Below, piece by piece: positions 33,501 to 44,011 of a DNA stretch of 64,000 bases. Below the pieces are notes generated by a model, which was not told the origin of the DNA, searched no databases, and was given only the letters and a program-made list of their open reading frames with translations. Source of the DNA: Myrica gale (taxonomy: Eukaryota > Streptophyta > Magnoliopsida > Fagales > Myricaceae); NCBI GenBank assembly GCA_963930655.1, contig OZ005602.1, positions 28,099,840 through 28,163,839 on the forward strand, in the 5' to 3' direction. Each line of letters starts with the position of its first letter. The first letter of the stretch is position 1. A program made the translations under genes and the position numbers.

Positions 33501-34646
33501 ATGTGTTTGATTTTCTGAGGGAGGTAGTCAGCCGTGTTCCGGACTATGGTCATGGTCATTCTGATGCTGCTGGTGATGACCGTACCATTTCAAAGAGAAG
33601 GTTAGACCTGTAATTCCTTTTCTTTCTCTCCTTTCCATTAACCTTGTTATTTTGAGTAGTTGATATATTTATTGGCTTTCTATTCCGCCAGGAAAGCTGC
33701 AGCTGATGAATGCAACGAAAGTGATGAGGAGTCAAAGAAGAGCAAGATGGTAATAACCCCATTCTTTCATAGCGCCCAGAACAATTAACAATGACAGAAT
33801 CCCTTTTGTCTGCTTATATCAGAGCATTTGTTTGCACGGTTTTCTTATTTAAAAGCCTAATTCTCTAATCTTAAGCTTTTTCTTGTTGATATCCAAAACC
33901 AACATGGTCGTTCAAACCAATAAAAATGCATGCTTACGTCATTTGATTTCCGTGCTGTTAAAAAGCTCTCCAGCGATTTTTGGGTGAGGTAGGTTGAAAT
34001 TCGTCAATTGAATTTCAGTGGCTGCTGTACTGTTTTTTCTGTTTCTTTCTGCATCTTAAATTTTGATTGACATATTGAAGTTGCCATTGAAAACACCTCT
34101 AAAATGTCATGAAGATCTTAATAATTCTGTTGTAGACACATTAAATTTTTTTACTTAATTTATTTCCTGCAGTATGAGATGACTCATGCAAGTGGCAGTG
34201 GCAGAGGAAGAGGTCGGGGTCGAGGTCGAGGCCGTGGACGAGGTGGTCGAACAGCAGAAAGAGAAACTTCCCATCTTGAGACTAGATCTGACCCCTGCAC
34301 ATCTCTTCAGCATAGCAACAAACATAATCAGAACCCTGATGCATCGATGGATAATGGTCCCGAGGCAAAGGAATTTCCAAAGGATAATGTAGCACTTATA
34401 GATGGCGCCGACACCTCAGCTCGAAATTTTGATCTGAATGCCAATGTTGATGAGAATGAGGAAACAAAGGCGGCGGCAGCAGCAGCCCATGCTGCCTCAG
34501 CTACTCCTGCGATTGAGACTAGACATGAAGAATTACCTGGCTGGTCTCTTTCTGACGTGGACAAGATGGCCATCGACCCTCTTCAGCTTGCGCACCTCAG
34601 CACAAGGTTAGATGAGGAGGAAGAAGATTATGATGAGGAGGATTGA
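30582..34646 (+). CDS. DRAP1: NC2-alpha / DRAP1 (DR1-associated corepressor, NF-YC-like histone fold)
   Basis: Six exons: 30582-30614, 31684-31756, 31851-31944, 33478-33600, 33692-33749 and 34173-34646, summing to 855 nt and 284 residues. The N-terminus ([42 protein letters not shown]) is an H2A/NF-YC-type histone fold through about residue 90. A basic KRRKAA stretch, an acidic DESDEE-type patch, an Arg-Gly repeat (GRGRGRG) and an acidic tail (EEEEDYDEED) follow. With NC2-beta (DR1) it clamps TBP on promoter DNA and blocks TFIIA/TFIIB entry in the nucleus. A GWSLSDVDKMAIDPLQLA block lies near the C-terminus. A first intron of 1.07 kb and a third intron of 1.5 kb (holding a LINE tail) make up most of the gene. 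Confidence 0.95.
31998..32345 (-). mobile_element. LINE (L1-type) 3' end in NC2-alpha intron 3
   Basis: The minus strand encodes the same C-terminal block as the LINE tail at the left edge of the window: MDVLRCWKRKFEDPIASAIWK, then CIWWSLWRERNERCFED and a hydrophobic end. A T run at about 31998-32020 is the poly(A) tail. It is 5'-truncated and antisense to the host gene. Target duplications could not be resolved in the T-rich flanks. Confidence 0.8.
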
Positions 34647-35271
34647 CTATGCATGAAATGCAGACTTATAGTGGTTAGTTATTCAAAAAGTATTAACGCG
34701 CTGCTCATAGTGGCAGAAGAAATCAAAGAACATGGATGAGTGGAAAGGGGGACCTTTTCGTTAGACAACATGCTCCTTTCCTCTAGGAGATCTGGAAGGT
34801 TTTTCTCTCTTTGTTAGTTTTTACCTACAAGTATCTAACTATCATTTGGAAAGGTAGATCCCTGACAATTCAAGAAATAGTAGTATGAAGCTCTTTCAGT
34901 GCTTTAGTCAGTGTAATGGCAGCCCTTGGTGGAGGTAGATTGCCCTCTTAAAGAAAGCTTTATTTTGTTATATTTTTCCCTGCCTCCGATGTTACTTGGG
35001 GGTATCTTCAATAGTTAATTTGAGCAAGATATTTCACAGCTTTCCCCCATACTTTTTTACGTACTGCAAAAGGTGTTTTAAAGATGGTCATTTTTTTTGT
35101 GAATCAAGTGAGATCGCACAATGGTAGTAATAAATTGTGAATCACGTACTGAAAAAGGTGTTTTGAAAGTTGTCATGACAGTACCGATTGTTTTTTGTTT
35201 GGTGTGTGCTGGGGAGGGGGACGAGGGCCGAGCCAGCGCCTGCTTGGGGTGGGTTTAAGCGTTTGAAAAGA

Positions 35272-35309
<38 letters not shown>

Positions 35310-36325
35310 CCCCGAAGAATCATTTTTGAGACAAATAATAAACGTTGACAACCAATTGAAGATTTCGACTTACAGAACAATCCACTGATGCCTAACATCT
35401 CAAATTGCATAAAGATCATGTTAGTTCTCAAATTGTAATGTCCATTTTTGTTGAATTCTCAATCTACTTTATGTTTTTGAATAGTTTTAGCCATATTTCG
35501 ATTGTGTTTAAGTGTTAAAATTTTGTAGATGTTAAAATTTTAAGGGTATTAAATTTGGTGAAAAAGTGAAGATAGATAATTTGAATGAGTTTTTTATATT
35601 TCTTGAAAAGTAACGATTTGATGGGGAGAGAGATTATATTATAATTATTTTATTATGTTAAAATTTTGAGAGACTAAAATTTTACAAATCAAACACAATT
35701 CAAAACTCTTCACTGGTTTTCGTTAAATGTCAAGAGATTGACCAATTTCATGACAGATCCCCAGGCCAGCCATGCCTTTAATTAGCTCCATTGCATTTGC
35801 CGTTGTCGCCAAGCTCACCAACTCATTGATCCCAATTCAAACCAAAAATCCCTAACATTTCCAAAATTTTCGTCTCAAAAACTTTTAAATCCCTAATAAA
35901 TCCCCAATATCTTCGAACTTTGTTTGCGTTCTGTGCTTGCTTACATTTTGTGCAAATAAACAAATTACTGTTGTGCCCAGAATAATCTGTCTCCTACCCT
36001 ACCCTGTTGATAAAGATGATTATTACCTCGAGTTAGTGTTGTTTAAGTTAGAGTATTCAAGTTAGTGTTATCTGCCGTAAATATTCTTTGTTCCCAAGTT
36101 GTAGTCCCTAGTGTGTGGTGTTAAGTTGTACTCCCAAGTGTAGTGATGAAGCACAGAATATGAAGACACAAAATCACCACGCATGTAGACATACAGATAA
36201 TTCGAAAGCCATACAAACCTTTTACATAAGCGGAAATTTACGCCCACACCACATTGTATGAAGCTACAAATTGGAAATAAAGCCGGCACTCATGATGCCC
36301 CATCTCATAAAAATGGAAGCTATCT
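34647..36325. other. Intergenic spacer, convergent gene ends
   Basis: Holds the 3' UTRs of NC2-alpha (plus) and the cystatin gene (minus), which converge here. A GA microsatellite lies at about 35273-35305. AT-rich sequence around 35400-35720 has repeated AAAATTTT phrases but no definable element. No gene seen. Confidence 0.5.
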
Positions 36326-38875
36326 TTATTGTTCTTCGTGTGGCTCCATCTGATTCAGGTGGAAGCTACCTTCATGGTTCTTGTGTACCTCCACTTTGTA
36401 CTTCTCCTCTTTGGTTCCCCTCTTGAGCTTTAGAAGCAGGTCAAACTTTGCAAAATCTTCTACCACCTGTCCCCCCAATACATTTTATTAATAAGGATCA
36501 AGCTGGGGCATGTTAAACCACCATTTGAAAAGATGTAATCATATCATTGCCATTCAGAAAGCATGGCATGACAATGCAGCGGCATTTTCTACTTCTATTC
36601 CTCTTTCCTATTCCTTCATTCACTTCGTGACAATAGCATTCAAGATGCGTATGCATTTTCAAATGTAGAAAGGCAGGTGATTCATTCCAAGAATTTGGGG
36701 TAAACTCATAGTTAGCCCCCTATGTTTGGGCAAAAATCATAGTTAGCCCCATATTTTTGAATCCACCAATTTGATACCCATAAATTTCAAAACCTATCAA
36801 TCTTCGCCCCCGTCTAAATTAGACGTTAAATCAGACGGAAATTCATGCAAAATGACCAAAATGCCCCTCCAAAATAAAATTACTAAAAAAAATTAAAAAT
36901 TCATTAAAAATAAAAAATGATATTTTTTTCAAAAATTAATATTTTTTAAATAAAACTATATTGAAACTCTATTTCAATAATTTATTTATTTTAATTTATT
37001 TCTTAAATTTATATTTTATTTTATTTTATTTTAAATTTTAGCTTTGGAGGGGCATTTCGGTCATTTTGCATGAATTTCCGTCGGACTTGACACCTGATTT
37101 AGACGGGGGGCTAAGTTTGATAGGTTGTGAAAGTTATGGGTATCAAATTGTTGGATTCAAAAATATGGGACTAACTATGATTTTTGTCCAAACATAAGGG
37201 ACTAACTATGACTTTAGTCCCAAGAATTTGTATAGAAGTTCCACTTATACAACCCTATATGAATACCCCATGCAAGAGAAGATTATTTGTCCTTCAATTG
37301 CTTAAGGAACAAAACATTCCACCTATCCTGGAACCAAGCCCTGAGATGCCAAGAGAAAATGAAAAATGATTTCTTCAGGTGCATTCACTATACACCCAAA
37401 ATATATGTAGCCATCAGGGTACATGGACTTGTGTTTGGATTTATGGATCGTCCACTTTGCCAGCATTCGCAGCCCAATCAATGAGCTCTTAGTATAGAAA
37501 TGTTATAAACAAACAATATCAAAATGCAAAATCTCTGGAACACAGGTAGTTCCTGAAAACAACACATAATAATTCATATCCCAAATACCAGTACCCATTT
37601 AGAAACCAAACGAAGGATAGTATTAGGCGCATCGACCTCTGCCTTTGCATGAACCACCTCTTGCAGTTCATAAGGGAACAACGAGTTAGACCTCTGCTGG
37701 ATGGTCTTGACAGCATGATTCGCAGCGTCCTGAACCTGGGGATCATGTGGTGGCACTGCTTGCCATCCCGAGCCATGCCCATCTGATTAAACACAGGAGG
37801 CAAGAATCACTTATAACGCTTTTGTTGGTTTCACCAAAATGGTCCACGGGAAAGATCCTGTCAAACACTAAAACTTCAACCACAATAAGTAGGTCGGGTC
37901 AAAATTACCCAACCTCAAAAAGTTCCTGATCCTAAAATAACTCTAGGATGTTCATCAATACCAAGAAGGCAATTTAACCTTGCAAATTGCACTATTGGAA
38001 ACTTATGAAAGAATATTGGCGACCTTTCTTAACTCCAAGATCTGAAGGGGTAAACGCCGGAGGTGAGTCTCCAGCATGCTTGAACTCCTGCAATTCCTTG
38101 AAGTTCATCCACGGCTTCACCCAAACCTTGGCTTCGTAGATCTTCTTCTTACCAGCATCAATAGCCTCAAGAGTAAGATGATACACTGTGCCAGCCACCA
38201 CTTGTTCTTCCGCCTTCACAACCCTCGCAAACTCCAGCAATGCATTCTTCAAAACAGAGACACATGTAGAAAGAGAGATACGGTAAAAGTAATTAAGGAA
38301 AATCAATGCAACTCTAGCGGCAGCTAAAATTGTGTCTATTACTGGTAATTTCTACACGGTTCATATTATTGGCATTACAGCGTTTCTTAGTAAGTTGTTC
38401 TGAGTGGTTCTGTGTGCGAATCCCCGACTTCAACATCACGGAGTAATTCACCATTTTCGTTTTTGGAAACAAATGAGGATTTAACAAGCTGGAGTTCCAA
38501 AACTCAAACCTTTTTACCTCAGATGACTTGACTAAATTTAAAAACGTAAATTACGGAATCTGGACAGACTAAAAGTCAAGCAAGCGCTAAATGTTTCAAA
38601 CCATCATTCGTTATGTTTCTATGAAAACTCAATTCCTTAAAAACATAAATCAAAATTGAAACCTCTTTCTTGTTGTGTTCATCGACCGCGAAACGAGCGA
38701 CGCCTTCGATCTCGACGCTGTTCTGAGCCGCTCCTCCTTGGGATTCGTGGACGCCTCCCAGCGTGGCCATTTTGACGGGGTCCGGTTGATTCCGGTAACG
38801 AAGGGAGAGGAGGACGGAAATCACTAACACAAGTAGAACGGAAACAACAGAGAGTGGAACTGCGTGCAATCTCAT
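36326..38875 (-). CDS. Phytocystatin with C-terminal legumain-inhibitor-type domain
   Basis: Four exons (minus): 38663-38875, 38024-38246, 37637-37782 and 36326-36466; 240 residues. Residues 6-25 are a hydrophobic signal or anchor ([19 protein letters not shown]), a secretory or endomembrane route. The inhibitory domain has the Gly-Gly N-terminal trunk (LGGVHE), the plant-specific [10 protein letters not shown] helix, the QVVAG loop and the KPWMNF Pro-Trp hairpin, which together wedge into papain-like cysteine proteases. After a linker, a second cystatin-like domain carries SNSLFPYEL, the segment linked in two-domain plant cystatins to legumain (vacuolar processing enzyme) inhibition, and ends [20 protein letters not shown]. 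The exon 3 donor (GAG|GTCGAT) is weak but gives the family's conserved [11 protein letters not shown] junction. Intron 3 contains a 524-bp fold-back element. Confidence 0.92.
36698..37221. mobile_element. Mutator-like fold-back MITE, copy 1 (in cystatin intron)
   Basis: Long inverted arms (ends GGGTAAACTCATAG and its degenerate complement ...GACTTTAGTCCC) meet around an AT-rich centre, so almost the whole 524 bp can fold back. Flanking 9-bp repeats AAGAATTTG (36689-36697 and 37222-37230) are identical. Non-coding. It lies in intron 3 of the cystatin gene. A close relative lies at 40691-41211. Confidence 0.85.
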
Positions 38876-39131
38876 TTCAGTTCATTTGCAAATGCCTTTT
38901 TTTGTAACGGAAGGGAAAGCAACACATAATACTCTCTCATGGCGCCTCGTGCGCCACACTCTTGACACGTGTGGTACCCGTGTCAATCTGGGAGGTGCGC
39001 TTTATTCTTTTTTTTTTTTGTGTAGATAGACCGACGCTTTATTCCATATGCTTTGCTTAATCGCTAAGCTTTGACTGGGAGAGAGAGGGAGGAAACGCAC
39101 TTTAATTTTCAGTTTTTTGTGTTTATTTTTT
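38876..39131. promoter_or_regulatory. Upstream region of the cystatin gene
   Basis: About 250 bases before the cystatin ATG up to a miniature element at 39132. Contains a GC-richer stretch with ACACGTGT and other CACGTG-like G-box cores near 38960-38985, a plausible light, ABA or stress element. No TATA assigned. Confidence 0.35.
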
Positions 39132-39363
39132 GGGATAAATATAAAATTGATCCATGTGCTATACATAAAAATCGATTTAGTTCTTGTGATATGAAAAATA
39201 TCAATTTAGTCCCTGTGATTTCAGAAAGTGATAAAATCAGTCCCTGATGGAAGACCAATAACAAACGAAAATAGAATCACATGGACTAAATCGATGTTTT
39301 TCATATTACAGGGACTAAATTGATTTTTACGTATAACACAGGGACTGATTTTACATTTATCCC
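39132..39363. mobile_element. Palindromic MITE, 232 bp
   Basis: Ends GGGATAAAT and ATTTATCCC, with arms of about 100 bp that share TTTAGTCCCTGTGAT-type segments in inverted orientation. Target duplication is hidden in T runs on both sides. It lies upstream of the cystatin gene. Non-coding. Confidence 0.7.
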
Positions 39364-40690
39364 TTTTTTTTGAGCTCTGGCAAAATAATTCTCTTAGCAT
39401 ATTTGTGATAAAAATTTAGAAAGAGAACGGACTTTTTTCATTTACTCTAAATATTCTGATTTTTTTATTTACTTCAAATATTCTTAAATTAATATAGATT
39501 AAATTTTCCTTTAATTTACTATCCGAGATATATATAATTATTAACTCCATAATATTTTAATATGGTCAAAATTAATTACAATGCTCCGTTTGTTTTATTA
39601 TAATTTTTCTTTGTTAAAAGTATTTTTCAACCATATAGAGAGATATAATTATTAACTCTATAATATTTTAATACAATCAGTATTAATTATAATGCTCCGT
39701 TTGTTTTACTATATATTTTTCTTTGTAAAAAGTATTTTTCATAATTTTGGGTGTTTAGAGAGTGCCTTAAAATTCAGTAAACCTTAAGACACATCTTCTA
39801 AAATTTCTGAATCTTCTTCCCCATCTTTCGCTCCACTGAAAAAAAATAAAATTTCAAAAAAATAAAATTCAAACATGTTTTGAAAAATAATAAATAGTTT
39901 CAAGAAACCTGTTTTTGGGTATGTTTGTTTACCAAAATTTTGGAAATCTTTTGAATGTTAAGTTTATTGGAGTTTGTGAAAAGTTTGAAGTGTATGTGTA
40001 AAAGTTGAAAATTTTAAAGTATGTTTGTTTTGTTGGAAATTTTGGACCCAAAATTTTGGGCAAACAAACATGTCCAAGTAGCGAACTACTTCGAAATAAT
40101 GGGAGCATAGCATTCAATACTTGATGTATACATCTTACTCCAAGTTCAACCATCAAATTTGGATAATAAATTAGAACACTAGTGTCAAGTGAATCCTTCC
40201 ATACATGGTTTATAAATATATATTTTTGGTTGACATCTGCGTTGATGTGCATATGTATTTGGTCAAACTCTTTCATTTGGTGTGTTACTTTGCAAATACA
40301 TAAAGCTACATGAAAGTGACACAGGTTGAACTCCATTAACTTGATATCTCAAACAAAGTAGACCCATTACTTTGGGCTTGTCCTCTCATTTGAGATAACA
40401 TGGGAAGAAAGAGAGGAATTGCTTCTCATGAGAGGCAGAAATTGCCAAGCAGATCATTACCAGGAGCGGCCATCGTCAACAGTGACCACCGGTTTCTACC
40501 AACAGCCTTCGAGAATGACCAATATTATTACAGACTTTCAGTCAGAGACTGGTGGAAGCCGATTGTCGACGACGGAGAGTGCCACTCTCCAGAATTGACC
40601 CTTGAAACCAATCTGGTGGAAGCCGATTGTGGTACTCTGACCTTTTAAATACAGTAATATTCTACTATTTAGTGGCAAAATAAAATTTTA
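39364..40690. other. Spacer between MITEs
   Basis: AT-rich DNA with repeated phrases (ATAATATTTTAATA, ATGCTCCGTTTGTTTTA occurs twice near 39580 and 39690), suggesting a local duplication. An 82-codon frame at 40400-40648 has no recognisable protein character. Confidence 0.4.
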
Positions 40691-41211
40691 GCGTAAACTC
40701 ATAGTTAGCCCCCTATGTTTGGGCAAAAATCATAGTTATCCCCATATTTTTGAATCCAACAATTTGATACCCATAACTTTCAAAACCTATCAATCTTCGC
40801 CCCCCGTCTAAATTAGACGTTAAATCAGACGGAAAAGCATGAAAAATGACCAAAATGCCCCTCCAAAATAAAATTACTAAAAAAATAAAAAATTCATTAA
40901 AAATAAAAAATGATATTTTTTTCAAAAATTAATATTTTTTAAATAAAACTATATTGAAACTCTATTTCAATAATATATTTATTTTAATTTATTTCTTAAA
41001 TTTTTATTTTATTTTATTTTATTCTAAATTTTAGCTTTGGAGGGGCATTTCGGTCATTTTGCATGAATTTTCGTCGGACTTAACACCTAATTTAGACGGG
41101 GGCTAAGTTTGATAGGTTGTGAAAGTTATGGGTCTCAAATTGTTGGATTGAAAAATAGGGAGCTAACTTGATTTTTGCCCAAACATAGGGGGCTAACTAT
41201 GAGTTTACCCC
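40691..41211. mobile_element. Mutator-like fold-back MITE, copy 2
   Basis: Same family as the element in the cystatin intron, with ends GCGTAAACTCATAGTTAGCC and GGCTAACTATGAGTTTACCC. Flanked by TAAAATTTTA on both sides (40681-40690 and 41212-41221), consistent with a 9-10 bp duplication. The two copies are alike over nearly their full length, so activity was fairly recent. Confidence 0.85.
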
Positions 41212-41496
41212 TAAAATTTTATAACCAAATGAAGATAAAAACCAAATCAGAGTTTCCCTGAAAACAAGTTTAGGAACTTGCAAACAAAATTGTTTGTTGT
41301 ACCATTATTATAGATGTTAAGGATAGATGCAGGAAGCATCATTTCTATTCATGAAACCAACTTAAAACACTCTGATAATGCAGTTTCACAATTCCACTAA
41401 CACAACATCCGATCAAGCTCCTAAAGTAGGAGCTGGAAGTGGAAATGAGAGGAGAAAAGAAGAAAGATGAAGGTGGAATGAAAACCTAAGCCCATA

Positions 41497-41664
41497 CCTT
41501 GGTAAAGGAGGAAACAAAGAGGTTCGATGACCCAAAGGCCAAATGAAATGCCCTCCCTGTCAAAGGCAGTTTATCCTCAGCCTTCACAAGCATTTCTTGG
41601 ACAAGTGCCGGATCCTTCATTGACACCAAAAGCTGAGTAGGACCCAACCACAGCTTGACAACTG
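41497..41664 (-). pseudogene. Orphan exon resembling a cytochrome P450 N-terminal region
   Basis: On the minus strand a frame of about 55 residues between a GTCAAG-type acceptor and an AAG|GTATGG donor reads LWLGPTQLLVSMKDPALV, then EMLVKAEDKLPLTGRAFHLAFG. This is the pattern of the first beta sheet and B-helix region of plant P450s (VxLWxGPxxxLVVSDPxxxxEVL). No other P450 exon could be found within 2 kb on either side, so it is probably a fragment of a lost or transposed gene. Confidence 0.5.
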
Positions 41665-42399
41665 ATCAACACTCCTTGTGTACAGCCGATAAAATTTATG
41701 GAAGGTAAAAGAACAGGAAATGGTATCATTAGAAGCTATATTCAGTGCTCGAGAGGGGTGAAACAAATGGATTACATCCAAAGGGCAAAGGTTCATTACG
41801 GTATTTTGAGGAGCAAAGTAGAGCGTTTAACATTACTTTACTTATCTCGTTAGTGGTGAAGATGCAGATCACGGTGTTATCAAAATTGATGAGTAGAGTG
41901 GCATTTCCAATGCTGGGGAAATGTATCAATCCACAGTGCATCAGATCAAGTTATTTTTGGTCATGTGGGAATAAAAAAACTTGACATGTATTTAATAAAA
42001 TTTAAAATTTTGAAAAATTTTAAGCTGTCAGTTCACTTGTAAGAATCACTGTCTGGTGATAAATATTTACCAAATAAATCTCACACTTTTTTTCCTCAAA
42101 GCTTTTGATATAATTTATCACCAACTTAAAACAACTGCCATATCTTATTGTATGTTTGTTTACAAAAAAAAAATAACATTCCAAAATTTTCACATAATAA
42201 AAATAATTATCATATAGTCTCTCCCACCATAAAATTATTATTGTTTATTATAATAAATATAAAAAATTCATTCAAATCATCTCTTCACTTTTTCATCAAT
42301 TTTAATACCCTAAAATTTTAACACTCAAATACGACCTTAATTTTTATGTTTGTGGTTTGTGGATAACAAATGAGAGTGACTTAGAAAAGATAAAATGAC
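41665..42399. other. AT-rich spacer
   Basis: No coding region or definable repeat. A 70-codon minus-strand frame at 41729-41941 shows no family resemblance and is not a P450 continuation. Confidence 0.4.
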
Positions 42400-42698
42400 G
42401 GGGAATTACTTAAATGGTCTATCTGATGCCACTTTGTTACAAATTGATCATTGTGATTCCAACGATAATTATTTGGTCCTTATGGCTACCAATATAATGC
42501 TCGGAGTCTCTCCATCCACACCTATGTTAATGGACATGTAAAGTGTTTAAAAATTGATGTGTCAGCATATCCTGTCAAGAAATTAATGGAGGTGTGGACG
42601 GATGGACCCTCGTGCATCATATTAGTGACCACTTAGAACCACAGGAGTAATTCGTAACAACAAAGTGAAACTTCATGAACTATTTATGTAATTTCGCC
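42400..42698. mobile_element. Palindromic MITE, about 300 bp
   Basis: Inverted arms of over 100 bp: the left begins GGGGAATTACTTAAATGG and the right ends TATTTATGTAATTTCGCC. Internal pairs include GCCACTTTGTTAC against GTAACAACAAAGTGAAAC. Flanks TAAAATGAC and TAAAAATAA are an imperfect 9-bp repeat. Non-coding. Confidence 0.65.
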
Positions 42699-42828
42699 TA
42701 AAAATAATTAAATAACACAACAAATATTAAAGTTTAGTTAACATTGATTGATCATGATATTAATGATTTATTTTCACAACAATGTCACATCAATAAAATA
42801 AATAAAATAAGTAATGTCATTGTTCACC

Positions 42829-43285
42829 TCTTAACTACGAGTCAATTGCAATTGTGTCCCCTAACTATCATAAATGTGATTTACGTCCTCTAAATTTTAG
42901 ACATTATCAATGTTCAACCTCTCATCCAAATCAGTCGTTAAGTATGATAGAAACTCATGTAAAATGACCAAAATTCTTCAAAATACAAAAATACTAAAAA
43001 AATTAAAAATTAATTAAAAATAAAAAATGATATTAAAAAGGTAATATTTTTTAAATAAGCTATTGAAAACTCTATTTTAGTAATATATATATATGTGTGT
43101 GTGTGTGAATTTATTTCTCAAATATTTATTTATTTATTAAAATTATCTTTGAGGGCATTTTGATCATTTTACAGGTGTTTCTGTCAGACTTAATGACTAA
43201 TTTGGACGGGAGTCGAACGTTGAGAATGTCTGAAACTTAGAGGATGTAAATGACAATTTTGATAGTTAGGGTATAATGATATTAT
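42829..43285. mobile_element. Diverged member of the Mutator-like fold-back family
   Basis: Arms read TCCCCTAACTATCA and TGATAGTTAGGG. The sub-terminal segments (GTAAAATGACCAAAAT and ATTTTGATCATTTTAC; the TCAGTCGTTAAGT block) correspond to those of the two 520-bp MITEs at 36.7 and 40.7 kb. The centre holds TA/TG microsatellites. Older and more diverged. Exact ends uncertain by about 15 bases. Confidence 0.65.
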
Positions 43286-44011
43286 CACTAAATAAAAAGT
43301 ATTATTTTATCATATAAAATAATAGTACTACGTCTCAAATTTATAAATTTATAAATTAGAGTTAAATAAAATATTAAACTTTCCAAATGCATCGTATCAT
43401 GATAAAACTGAAACATATCTAATGATAAATTAATTTATTTTTAATTAAAAAATAAATATAGAATTCAACAAAAATAAGAACTCTAATTTAACAGCATGCC
43501 AATCTTGGACAAACTGCTTGCCTGTTTTTAAAATGTATATAGAGTGAAAAGATTGTAACAAATTACTTTGTGAGCGGGTCTGGTGAAGTTTAGGGTTATA
43601 GTAATAATAGTTGTGATGAGAATAAAATGAGAAATCGTAATTTCATAACTGAGGTTAAAGATATAAAAAGTCGTACAAATCGCCGGGTTATAATTAAAAA
43701 AGCTTCGCAGAGATATTTGAAGTATTGGCGCCAAGAAAAGAACCCCAGAAATCCGTACTCTCTCCCCCTCCTCTCTCTCTCTCTCTCTCTCTCCCCCTCA
43801 CTCATAGTCATAGTGTCGATCTTTAGCACAAAATCTGGGGATCCTCCGAATCACGATGAACTTAAATTACACCAAAAAAACAAAAGCAAGCAAAGGAAAC
43901 CAACAGAAACGCCTCGTAACGCTTGCTTCGCAGTCGGTCTTTCCCCTCAAATCTCTGGTCTCTTCTTCTTCTTCTTCTTCTTCTTTTTCTTCTTCTTCAA
44001 GTTCTTGCGAA
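43286..44011 (+). promoter_or_regulatory. Promoter and leader of the MAP65 gene
   Basis: AT-rich to about 43700, then a CT microsatellite (about 43770-43797) and a TTC-rich run (about 43964-44000) directly before the start codon, typical of plant 5' leaders. An in-frame ATG at 43856 would add 52 residues including a poly-Ser tract. Confidence 0.5.

Noticed and set aside
40400..40648. 82-codon frame starting MGRKRGIASHERQK
   Set aside because: No homology recognised, no leader or splice context, and an internal repeated phrase; not supported as a gene.
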